A program made the translations under genes and the position numbers. Source: Geosiphon pyriformis (Eukaryota; Glomeromycota; Glomeromycetes; Archaeosporales; Geosiphonaceae). From it: DNA of 64,000 nt. A model generated the notes under the pieces. It did not search any database, was not told the DNA's origin, and was given only the letters and a program-made list of their open reading frames with translations. The stretch is from NCBI GenBank assembly GCA_016748015.1, contig JAAOMT010000760.1, positions 797,653-861,652 of the forward strand, in the 5' to 3' direction. This document shows positions 36,505-46,243 of the stretch, piece after piece; the first letter of the stretch is position 1, and every line of letters begins with the position of its first letter.

Positions 36505-37272
36505 TGTTACTTATAGAAATATAGGAAATATATATTAGCATAGTTATTAACCAATCAGAAGTAGACGTAATAAAATGTAGAATTCCAGGATTCCTCTTAA
36601 AGGAATTGCAGAATTTCAGGAATTTCAGAATTCCTGTTGTGAAGAATTGAGGAATTGAGGAATCTTAATTATGTATATATAACAGTAGCATTAGAAGCTA
36701 AAAAGACAGACCTCTCTGTTTAGATTTCATCTAGACAACTTTTCAAACCACAAATAAATAACTGTTTGTTATCTCAAACCTGCTGCCACTATCAACACTT
36801 TATGTTGATAGTAATTGATACTTAACCACACTGGAACAATAGCTCTTGATCATGACTATTGATAGAATACTAACTTGCAAATCACTTTGGCTTATTTATA
36901 ATTTTCTTTTATTTATTTATTTATTTTATTTTGATTTTATTGTTGTGCACTAATTGGTTGAATAAAGCACTAGATTACTAATGTCAAGGATTGCCTGGTA
37001 AAACACTCCTATGAAAGAATAGGACACGTACAAAAGATACAGGATACTTACCAGAAAACTGCTGGCTATTACACCAAGAGAAAAATTGACAGAATTGTGA
37101 TTTTGAGAAGCTACAAATAAAACAACTATTGAATCTCTGTTCATTATACAAAGAACTCAAACTGAAACCTTCAGATACAAAACCTTCAGAGCACTATCAA
37201 CTACAACTAGATTTGAGCACCAAGTTACAGGTTTGTTATTTAATCCAACACCAAAAATAGTCATCTGTAACA
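36505..37272 (+). mobile_element. Solo LTR of the gypsy family
   Basis: Starts TGTTACTTATAGAAATATAG and ends CATCTGTAACA, matching the LTRs of element 1 throughout, including the AATTCC-rich block, TATGTATATATA and the AGCTCTTGATCATG region. No internal coding sequence follows. The flanking 4 bp are ACAT and AAAT, a near match for a 4-bp duplication. The best reading is LTR-LTR recombination removing the rest. Confidence 0.85.
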
Positions 37273-37499
37273 AAATATAATATTGTGTGTAATAATTTTA
37301 TCTTTACACAAATTTTTGGTTAAAAAATAAAGTGCTATTTTATAATTTTTAATGATTATACTTAATGTAAAGTTCACTTAATTTAAACATTTAAATAAAT
37401 AAACTAAAAAATTGTGAACATGAAAAGTTTAAATTTAACAACTATTCAATTATTTGATTAAATGCATATAATATCTCATAAATCTGTCTGCCATAATAT
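37273..37499. other. Short spacer between solo LTR and element 1
   Basis: A+T-rich host sequence of about 230 bp. No feature is seen. Confidence 0.6.
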
Positions 37500-37503
37500 A
37501 TGT

Positions 37504-38371
37504 TGTTACTCATAGAAATATAGGAAATATATTAGCATAATTATTAGCCAATCAGAAGTAAGCATAGAAAAGGTGGAATTCCAGGATTTCTTTCAGGAAT
37601 TGCAGGATTCCAAGAATTTCAGAATTCCTAACAAGAAATTGCAGGATTCCAGAATTGCAGGATTCCTTTCAAAGGAATCGCAGAATTCCAGGAATTCCAG
37701 GATTCCTGTCGTAAAGAATCGAGGAATTGAGGAATCTCAATTATGTATATATAGCAGTAGTATTAGAAACAGAAAAGACAGAATCAATACCATAGAATTT
37801 TTAGCCTAAAAACACAATCATCAGATAAATAATTATTCCATATCTCAACTCACTTTCCACTATTAACACTTCATGTTGATAGTAATTGATACTTAACCAC
37901 ACTAAAACAATAGCTCTTGATCACGGCTATTGATGGAATACTAATCTGCAAATTGCCTTGGCCTATTTTTTTTTTTTCTTTATTTTTCTTTTATTTATTT
38001 TTCTTTATGTTATTTTGATTTGTTGTTGTATACTAATTGATTAAAAGGATTAAGCGCTGAGTTATTGACATCAAGGATAGCCTGGTAAAAGACCCAGAAA
38101 TAAGGGTAGAATTTTATATATTATCGGATAGCTTACCAGAAGGGCATGACTGCCAAACTAAATCCAGCCACCACACTAAGAAAGAAATTGGAAAAACTCT
38201 TGGGAAAATACATCTACTATCAACACTATTGAATCTCTGTCTATTATACAAAGGACTCCATCAAAACCTTCAGATACAACATCTTCAGATCACTATCAAC
38301 TGCTATTAACTTCGAGCACCAAGTTACAGGTTTGTTATTTAATTCAACAGCAGAAATAATCATCTGTAACA
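37504..38371 (+). repeat. 5' LTR of element 1
   Basis: 868 bp, the same length as the 3' LTR. U3 contains a dense block of AATTCC/GGAATTCCAGGATTCC-like repeats (37573-37740) followed by TATGTATATATAGCAG, a probable TATA region for the element transcript. Confidence 0.95.
37573..37740 (+). promoter_or_regulatory. Palindromic AATTCC-motif array in U3
   Basis: About fifteen imperfect copies of GGAATTCCAGGATTCC-like words directly upstream of the TATA-like TATGTATATATA. The same array is seen in the solo LTR, the 3' LTR and both LTRs of element 2. It may be an enhancer; this is inferred from position and conservation. Confidence 0.5.
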
Positions 38372-38372
38372 T

Positions 38373-38390
38373 TTGGTGCTCCCTGTGAAG
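38373..38390 (+). other. Primer binding site of element 1
   Basis: TTGGTGCTCCCTGTGAAG lies immediately inside the 5' LTR, containing the TGG complementary to a tRNA CCA end. Element 2 has TTGGTGCTCTTTGTGAGG at the same place. The primer tRNA is not identified. Confidence 0.75.
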
Positions 38391-38433
38391 TATAATTCTA
38401 CAGAGAACTAGCACTGACAATACCAAACCAAAA

Positions 38434-40500
38434 GTGGCAGAATCAGAAAATATAGGAGCAAACTATTTAGGATTTGCAAAATCCTTATTTCAACACTATT
38501 GTCAATACTTGGGATTAAACCACAATCATATATCTACCAAATCAGCCTTCAATTTCTACGTCAACAAAAAAATTTTTTCTTTATTAGGAACACCAGTGAA
38601 TACTGAATCAGCAAGGGAAACTTTCTATAAGGAATTAATTCAAAACACCAACCTACCAACAAACCATAATTTTGCATCCATCATCACTAAGATCAACAAA
38701 GAAATTGAACATCACACTCAACAAAAATATCCAATTACATATGCTAGTAAAGGCAAGGGAAAATTACAAACACCAACAGTAATACCCAGAAAAATACAGC
38801 CATCTGCTTGGAAAAAAAACAGAGTTGAATCCCCAAGCAACCTATCCTACCACTATACACCTAGAAGTGCCATCAACATATTATCAACAGACACATTGAC
38901 ATCAACTGTGACATTAGCATTTGGACGATTCTCATTCCAAAGTAGACAAAGGAAAACAGAATTGTTAGGACCATACAGCGAGTACTTTGAGAGATTTAAT
39001 TCGCAATCATCAACCCCATTAGAACTTTGATCACCACCGCCTCCACCAGATTTCGGAATCTCTGACCCGTGGGAAGCAGTGGAATCAGAAAAAGAGAAAG
39101 AAGAATCAGAGGATTAAGAATTCACTTACCAGCACCCGATCACTAAAAACCTGAAAGTTGAAACCCCGAACCTTCAAACTCAGCAACAGTTGAAAAATCC
39201 AGAAATCGAAACTCCGAATATTCAAATGCCACCAAATCAAAGAAATCAAGGACCCAAATTAATTAATCAGCAAAACATATCTCCAGTAATTGTCATCAAT
39301 CAACCACCAATTAATCCCATAGCCGAACCCATACAGCAGCCACTTTAGCTACTACTCCAACAACCAGGACAACAACAACTGCTTCAACAGCCACCACAAC
39401 CACCTAACTTAGATCCAATGGCCTACGCACCAATCGCAAAACTCAACAACTTTACTGGCGAAGAGGATAACACTCAAATATGGCTGAATGATGTAGAAAA
39501 AGCCATTGCAGCCAACAGATGGAATGACACTTGAGCAATGCAAGCCATTCCCTACTTTCTCAAAGATACTGCCGATTTATGGTATCAGAGCCTGGTTAAT
39601 AAACCACAAGATTTCAATGCCTTTAAAGCAGAATTTCTAAGATACTTTAGCAATAATAACAGCATCAATCGCCTAGTTAATGCATTCACCATCATAAAAC
39701 AAGAAGAAACTGAAGCAGTTACCACTTATCTGGGATGCTTCCATCAAAACCTACGCCAAATTCAAGCAATTAACACCAATTATTTCACAGCACCACAGAT
39801 ACTCAATCAGTTTATCCATGTCTTGCACAGCAGCATCTTGCAACATGTATGGCTATTGCATCCAAGTACTCTTTAAGATGCAGTTACATGCGCCAGAGAT
39901 TTTGAATCTGCCGAGTCAAAGGCTAACCACGCCCAAGCTGTTAATCTAGTAATGAACAGATCATCTGAATTGGATTCCAAATTAGAGAAGTTCAGTAAAT
40001 CAATTAATAAGAGATTGGAAGGATACTTAGCTAACAATCATGCCATTTATCAGCCTCTACAATGACGCAATAATCAAGGAAACTCTAATCGAGCCCAAAA
40101 TCAACCACGCCCATCTTCATCAACCAATCAACAGTGGCAACAGAAAATGCGTATCTGCCACTATTGTGGTAAACAAGAACATATCCAAATTGACTGTTGC
40201 CAGCATCTAAATAATCAACAATCGGGAAATCAATATCGAAACTCTGATTGCCGGTTCCAAACTCTGAATCATTATCCAAATCAGAGTCAAGACCAATATC
40301 GAAATAATTACCTGTCCATGATGCAGCAACCAATCTATCAACCGCCAGTATATCAACCTCCAATTCATCAGCCGCAGCCATAAGTAATATATCAACCGCA
40401 GCCACAAATTATCTATCAACCCCAACCAATTCAAACACCAACCCAGAACCAAGCTCAAATAACATCAGGCAGCCCTCAATCCAGAGTTACTCAAAACTAG
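38434..40500 (+). pseudogene. Gag polyprotein region of element 1, interrupted by stops
   Basis: One frame runs through this region with stop codons and no shift. The first part (38434-39030, 198 codons) is a conserved segment of unknown function. Then follow a Pro/Gln-rich linker, a retrotransposon gag domain (about 39420-39900: LNNFTGEEDNTQIWLNDVEK, FLRYFSNNN, FTIIKQEETEAVTTYL), and a zinc knuckle CHYCGKQEHIQIDC (CX2CX4HX4C, 40155-40197) with a Gln/Pro/Tyr-rich tail. It would form the particle and bind element RNA. No ATG begins the frame: the 38434 position is GTG, and element 2 also has GTG there. Stops occur, for example, at 39028, 39535, 40063 and 40381. Confidence 0.85.
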
Positions 40501-40509
40501 AGATCAGCA

Positions 40510-41511
40510 ATGGTTGTTCACCAACTGATCTCCAGTTTACTAAACTCACCATCAGGATCATGCACCTGGAATTTGGATACCAGTCATATCCAAAACCCAA
40601 ATTCTCAACATTATTTAAGTCTCCTAGTTACCCCAGAAAATGCCACTTTTAACAACACAGAATCCAATCAGCATGTATCTACCAACACTATTCCACCGGC
40701 AACCATCTCTAGTGACGAATCCCTAGCAGCCATCTTTCCTTTCGAACTCAAAAAAAACACAACAATACCATTATTCAGTAGAGCTGCTCTCGAAGAGAAA
40801 CCCATAACAGCAATGTACATGGATGCCAGAGTTGATAATCACCCCATCAAACTCATCCTAGATAGTGGATCAACTGGCAGCATAATTACTAGACAACTCA
40901 TGGATTAATTAGGTCACCGAGTTGATCAAGCTGCCAGCACCAGAATCATCACAGCCGATGGAGCGACCAAAACTCCAATCGGTGAAATCGACGATTTCTC
41001 TTTTGAAATTAATGGCATCATGACTCCTATTAAAGTTCTAGTAATGGAAGCCACTCAATACCAAGCTCTCGTTGGTAATGACTGGCTATCCAAAGCCAAC
41101 GCAACATTAGACTAGAACACTCAGGAACTCCAGCTAATGTATCAGGGCCAACACATATGTGTTCCGGCCACATGTGGCCACTTCAAAATTCCTCCAAGAG
41201 AAAAACTATTGATCAAGCTGGAGGAGGAGAAAAAAAAGCCTACCTGGGAAGCCTACCAAGTATTGTGGGCTGACGAAGAGCACAATGAGCTGCCGCCAAT
41301 ACTCTTCTGGGATGACAACAACAAAGAAAAAGAGAAACAAAAAGAAGAACTTACCTGGGAAACCAATGACCTGACATGGACCAACAATGACGAGAGCAAA
41401 CTGACTTCAAGTTGGGAATGGGAAGAAGACAAAGAAAATAAAAGGAAGGAAAAAGAAAAAGAAACTACTCAAACCACCACCACTTATAACACTTACACTA
41501 CACCACAATAA
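40510..41511 (+). pseudogene. Retropepsin-like protease and acidic linker of element 1
   Basis: The aspartic protease core reads VDNHPIKLILDSGSTGSIIT with the catalytic Asp in DSGS at 40861-40872, followed after a TAA (40906) by TRIITADGATKTPIGEI, MEATQYQALVGNDWL and DxNTQELQL, a normal retropepsin ending. The TAG within the last motif replaces the Trp expected in LDWNTQEL, as seen intact in element 2. From 41137 to 41511 comes a Glu/Lys/Trp-rich acidic linker. The protease would mature the polyprotein. The catalytic Asp is intact here but mutated in element 2. Confidence 0.85.
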
Positions 41512-41535
41512 TTTACCTATCGTCAATCCAAGCTT

Positions 41536-41886
41536 ATATGCATCGATTGTGGCAAGAAATTGTTGTCAATGGGCGCATGCTGTGGAGACGATGAGGAATA
41601 TTCAATGGCAACTAGGTTCTATTGCTGCCCATGCGTCCTTGAATGCTTTGGAAAACCAAAACAAGTAGGGAAATGGGACAATCAGTCATGCTTAGCTTGT
41701 GGAGAAACTTTCTTGGATGAAGAAATGTGGCATAACATTCCTGGACATGGAGGAACGTGCGACATATCATGTCAATACACGATTCTAATAAGTGACTGGG
41801 TAAGGAAAGGAACCCCAATAAAAGCAGCCTGGAGAAGAGCCGTACAGTGACTGGACAGTTGTCCACATGATGATGACAAAATTTGG
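41536..41886 (+). pseudogene. Cys-rich (zinc-binding-like) domain between protease and dUTPase, element 1
   Basis: In the same frame as gag and protease: CIDCGKK (CX2C), GACCGDD, FYCCPCVLECFG, CLACGETFLDEEMW (CX2C), NIPGHGGTCDISCQY (CX3C), then ILISDWVRKGTPIKAAW. The spacing of paired cysteines suggests one or two zinc sites. The second half is conserved in element 2 (CLACGKQ, CDASCQYTILISNWV, GTPITAAW), so it belongs to the element. I know no such domain in gypsy elements. Function is unknown; nucleic-acid binding or protein contact is a guess. Stops lie at 41848 and 41887. Confidence 0.6.
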
Positions 41887-41889
41887 TGA

Positions 41890-43212
41890 ATGGCACTTGC
41901 AAAAATCAAAGAGGCGACACCAGAAGAGATAAAAATGATCAAAGACAACCCCCTTAAACCTTTAGAGCTTGACTGGGATGCAGAACCCATCATAAACCTT
42001 CTGGATCCGGAACAATTCCATGAACACTATCAAGAATTAGCACCCACAAGAGAAGAACAAAAACAACAGTTAGAGCAGTTGAACGCTCGACTATGTCAAC
42101 ACTGCCTAATTCCTTGTGACTTCCAGTATTGTGATAAGTGTGACCTCATTTACAATCCACTACCACACATGATCTACATGATCCCAGAAAAGGAAGAACC
42201 AATCAGCAGCTGCACATCAGAATCAGAATTGCCAATCAATCGCGATTCAAACTCCAACAATAATGATGACAACAACAGTTCAAGCTCCATTCAAAATGGC
42301 AATGACAATGACAATGATTTCAACTCAGATACAAACTCCAATTTAAATTATGTACAATACATTGCACTACCAGATCTTTCCAAGAAACAAGAGTTGAAAT
42401 GGTATAGTGACAATGGAGAAGGTATTATGCCAGAATGTATGCATGATACTGATGCAGAGTTTGATTTGAGATATCCAGAAAAAAATGCCATCAAATTGGA
42501 ACCACATTCATGCACCTGCATTGATCTGAAAATAGCACTAGAAATTCTGGCAACAATCATGGTTCAATTAGCATCTAGGAGTAGTTTAGTGAAAAGAGGG
42601 ATTAATATAAGAAGAGGAATAATTGATGCGGGATATGTAGGAAATATCATCACTATGCTACAAAATGACTCAGAAAAAGCCTATGTAATAGAGCCCAATA
42701 AAAAAATAGCACAGACAATATTCCTGCTTCTGGTTAGAATAGCTCAGTTAGTATCAATGGGAAAAAGGGAGGAATTAGAAATAACGGCGAGAGAAATACA
42801 AGGATTCGGATCCACAGGTAGAATAAATATACCAGTTAACATGGCAGAGGAAAAAATTGTTGGCCAAGGAGAAATTATCTCAACTGGTCAAGCTATTTCT
42901 ATTCCACTATATAGCCAGTACATGTTAGCAATAGAAAGGAAGGAAAAAGAGCAAGAACAGATGTTTGAAGCGGAAGCAACCCTTTGTAAATTGGGAGAGA
43001 TTGGGTTGATCAATCTCTACATACCAGCCAAAAGCTATAGCAGCATAAAAATTCCCATCTACAACAACACTGGCAATGTTATCAACATACCAAAAGGAAC
43101 CACCATCGGATATTTAACCACAGAAATAGAAAACCAACTGCCAAACCCCATTCCAAACTTTCCACAACTTTGTAGATATGTTGACATCACCTCACAAACA
43201 ATCTATGAATGA
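41890..43212 (+). CDS. dUTPase with N-terminal Cys cluster, element 1
   Basis: An uninterrupted frame of 440 codons. Residues 69-84 hold CQHCLIPC and CDKC, a zinc-ribbon-like cluster, followed by an Asn/Ser/Asp-rich linker. Residues about 165-312 are a trimeric dUTPase with motifs in order: 1 HDTDAEFDLRY, 2 ASRSSLVKRG, 3 GIIDAGYVGNI, with the Asp expected to be catalytic, 4 NKKIAQTIFLLLV, 5 GFGSTGR. Motif 1 has Glu where Gly is usual and where element 2 has Gly. The remaining residues to 440 include IYNNTGNVINIPKGTTIGYL, an unassigned segment. The enzyme hydrolyses dUTP to dUMP and would limit uracil incorporation during reverse transcription. It is part of the larger polyprotein frame, so 41890 is not its true start. 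Confidence 0.88.
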   Translation: MALAKIKEATPEEIKMIKDNPLKPLELDWDAEPIINLLDPEQFHEHYQELAPTREEQKQQLEQLNARLCQHCLIPCDFQYCDKCDLIYNPLPHMIYMIPEKEEPISSCTSESELPINRDSNSNNNDDNNSSSSIQNGNDNDNDFNSDTNSNLNYVQYIALPDLSKKQELKWYSDNGEGIMPECMHDTDAEFDLRYPEKNAIKLEPHSCTCIDLKIALEILATIMVQLASRSSLVKRGINIRRGIIDAGYVGNIITMLQNDSEKAYVIEPNKKIAQTIFLLLVRIAQLVSMGKREELEITAREIQGFGSTGRINIPVNMAEEKIVGQGEIISTGQAISIPLYSQYMLAIERKEKEQEQMFEAEATLCKLGEIGLINLYIPAKSYSSIKIPIYNNTGNVINIPKGTTIGYLTTEIENQLPNPIPNFPQLCRYVDITSQTIYE

Positions 43213-44650
43213 GACGAATGTTATTTGCTCCAACCAGAACAATTAGAACAAATGAACATGGGAAACTTAGATCCACTCCAATATATACAGCTCAAGATGT
43301 TACTCAACAATTTCAATGACATCTTTGCCAGCGAAAATAAGTTTGGCTGAACTGACATCATCCAGCATCAGATCAAGACTGGAGATGCAATGCCAATCAA
43401 ACAAAGAGCATACAGAGTGCCGCCAGCCAGCCACAAAATTATTCGTCAAGAGATAAACAGAATGCTTGACAACGGGCTAATTCAACTATCAATGAGTCTA
43501 TGGTTGTCACCAGTGGTACTTGTCTGTAAGAAAAATGGAAAAATCTGGTTTTGTGTAGATTACAGAAAACTCAATGGTGTAATTCGTGAAGACAGTTATC
43601 CAACTCCACAAATACAGGAATTATTCAATGCTTTTGGTGGGAACAAATGGTTCTCCACATTAGATTTGGATAGTGGTTACTGGCAAGTAGCCATGAATTC
43701 AACTGACAAAAAGAAGACGGCATTTACTACTAGAGAAGGGAATTTTGAATTTGAAGTAATGCCATTCGGCTTAACCAATGCCCCAGTGACTTTCCAATGG
43801 CTAATGGAAATTGTTTATACAGGCTTATTGTGGAAATCAGTAGTTATATACTTGGATGACACCAATGTATTCTCGAAGACGTTTGATAATCATTTCATCA
43901 TCTTCAACAGTGTTCGAAAAACTAAGAAGAGCAGGACTAAAGCTAAATATGACAAAGTGCTTCTTTGGCAAGACAGAACTCAAATTTTTGGGACACATAA
44001 TCAGCAAAAACGGCATCAAAACGGATCCAGAGAAAATAGAGATAGTAAAGAACTTTCCAGTACCAACCAATATAACAGAACTGAAATCATTCTTGGGATT
44101 TGCCAGCTACTATTGTCGTTTTATCAAGAACTTTTCCAAGATAGCACAGCCACTCAATCAACTACAAAACAAAAATGCAAAATATGAATGGACAGAAAGT
44201 TAACAAGAAGCTTTTGATATTCTGAGAAAAAAGCTCATCCAAGCTTCAGTGCTGATCTATCCAGATTACAGCAAACCATTCATCATCACTACTGATGCAT
44301 TCGGCCAAGCATTGGGAGCAGTATTATCTCAGAGAGAACCGGATGGCAGAGAACATCCAGTAGCATATGCCAGCAGAGGTTTAACACCAGCCAAAAAGAA
44401 CTATGGAACACTGGAACAAGAATACTTAGTAATATACTGAGCTGTCATAAAATAGAAAGAATACTTGAGCCAGAAGTTTGAAGTATACACAAATCACAAG
44501 GGATTGACATCACTCCAAAAACAAAAATTTAGAGATGGAAGACAGTCAAGATGGAAAATGGCACTTGCACCATACAATTATACTATATATTACAAAAAGA
44601 GAAAAGACAACAGAAATGCTGATGGTTTATCACAAATAAGACAAATCTAA
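43213..44650 (+). pseudogene. Reverse transcriptase and RNase H of element 1
   Basis: RT motifs in order: KQRAYRVPPAS, PVVLVCKKNGKIWFCVDYRK, WFSTLDLDSGYWQVAM, MPFGLTNAPVTFQWLM and VIYLDDTNVFS, with YLDD at 43849-43860 intact. Two one-base losses near 43890-43913 move the frame, after which LRRAGLKLNMTKCFFGK and LKSFLGFASYYCRFI continue the thumb. RNase H follows: IITTDAFGQALGAVLSQ (first Asp kept), LEQEYLVIY, then FEVYTNHKGL, where the usual TDH is TNH. Stops at 44201, 44438 and 44453 fit CAA or TGG changed to TAA, TGA and TAG. Order RT-RNase H-integrase is Ty3/gypsy. Confidence 0.92.
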
Positions 44651-45729
44651 GAACATTTCAACCCAAAAATATAATAAAACCAGAACAATACCAATGGAAA
44701 AATACAACAAAAGATGAACATACAAAAATATCAACAATTACAACATTATCTAAATACTCAACAGTTCAAGGAGAATTTATCTCATACGGAACGAAGGAGT
44801 ATCAAACAACAATCAAAATATTTTATCACTCACCAAAATATACTTTATCAGAAAAATAGAAGAGATCCAGATCAACCAACCAGAGTAATTACGGAGCCAG
44901 AAAAAGAGACAATATTATTCAACATGCACTCAAATCCAACAGCAGGACATTTTCACAAAAAAGCAACCATGGAAAGAACTAAAAAAAGATATTATTGGCC
45001 ATCAATGTACCCAGACATCATTCAATATGTTCAAAATTGTGATGCTTGTCAGTGAAGAGGAGGAACAAGACCCAGTAAACCATTAAGACTAATCAAAGTG
45101 AGACAACCATTTGACCGTATGGGAATTGATTTAGTCGGACCATTAACAATTACCAGCAAAGGAAACAGATACATAGCAGTAGCTGTAAACTATCTCACTA
45201 AATGGCCAGAGGCAAAAGCAATTCAAAGAGCGGATGCAGAATCTGTTGCCAAATTTGTTCATCAGGAGTTGATTTGTTGACATAGATGTCCAAAAGAATT
45301 ATTATCAGACCAAGGAACTCATTTTGTGAACAGAACATTAACTGAATTGAGCCAAAGATTCGGAATCAAAAGACCATTATCATCACCATACCATCCACAA
45401 ACCAATGAATTAGTAGAAAGATTCAACAGAACATTGTGTAAAGCAATAGCCAAGCTCAGCCAAGAAAACCAAAACAATTGGAATTTGTTTATACCATCAG
45501 TACTATTTGCTTATCGGACAATGAAACAAGATACTACACAAGCAACACCATTTGAATTAGTATACGGGAGAATAGCAACGTTACTAATAAAGAGAGAGAA
45601 ATTAACACATATCCAGCTGAACCAATAACAGAGGAAAATTTTCAAGAAACATTGCTAAGAAGAACATATGACTTAATAGAAACATTGGAAAACAAACGAA
45701 GAAAAGCAGCTGATAATATTCAAAAGTCA

Positions 45730-45976
45730 CAAGAAACACAGAAAAAAAGACACAATAGTCAACTACCAGACAAACCAGTTGAATTCAAGATCGGAGACAA
45801 AGTATTACTACATCATACCAAAGTGAAAAAACAATGGAGTGGAAAATTTGACCCCAAATGGGATGGACCATTTCACATAAAAGAAATTCTAGAAAATGAA
45901 GCTTACAAATTAAGATTGGATAACAAAATTTTAACCAAAGCAGCACATGGAGATTGACTGAAACCATATCACAACA
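45730..45976. repeat. First copy of a 247-bp overlap before a gap
   Basis: Appears identical to 45997-46243 and ends exactly at the N run inside the integrase tail; interpreted as an unmerged contig overlap. Confidence 0.93.
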
Positions 45977-45996
45977 NNNNNNNNNNNNNNNNNNNN
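45977..45996. other. Assembly gap (20 N)
   Basis: Placeholder gap inside the integrase coding region of element 1. Confidence 0.98.
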
Positions 45997-46243
45997 CAAG
46001 AAACACAGAAAAAAAGACACAATAGTCAACTACCAGACAAACCAGTTGAATTCAAGATCGGAGACAAAGTATTACTACATCATACCAAAGTGAAAAAACA
46101 ATGGAGTGGAAAATTTGACCCCAAATGGGATGGACCATTTCACATAAAAGAAATTCTAGAAAATGAAGCTTACAAATTAAGATTGGATAACAAAATTTTA
46201 ACCAAAGCAGCACATGGAGATTGACTGAAACCATATCACAACA
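45997..46243. repeat. Second copy of the 247-bp overlap after a gap
   Basis: Repeats 45730-45976. Dropping one copy restores a continuous integrase tail that then runs into the 3' ORF. Confidence 0.93.

Larger units (their letters stand above)
44714..46230 (+). pseudogene. Integrase with HHCC, DDE core and GPF-type tail, element 1
   Basis: The zinc domain shows GHFHKKATMERT followed by YYWPSMYPDIIQYVQ and CDACQ (HHCC). The DDE core has GIDLVGP (Asp, about 45124), LLSDQGTHFV (Asp, about 45308) and NELVERFNRT (Glu, about 45413). A frame slip near 45590-45620 leads to the tail, with VEFKIGDKVLL and KWDGPFHIKEI, the GPY/F-type C-terminal domain. Stops include TGA at 45278, where element 2 retains CGA. 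The gap and repeated overlap (45977-46243) split the tail artificially. It would insert the cDNA into the genome; it is inactive because of stops. Confidence 0.9.

Noticed and set aside
38434-43212. Stop codon reassignment to explain in-frame stops from gag to dUTPase
   Set aside because: All three stop codons occur, most are private to one copy, and each fits a single transition from Gln, Arg or Trp codons; host genes in the window use normal stops.
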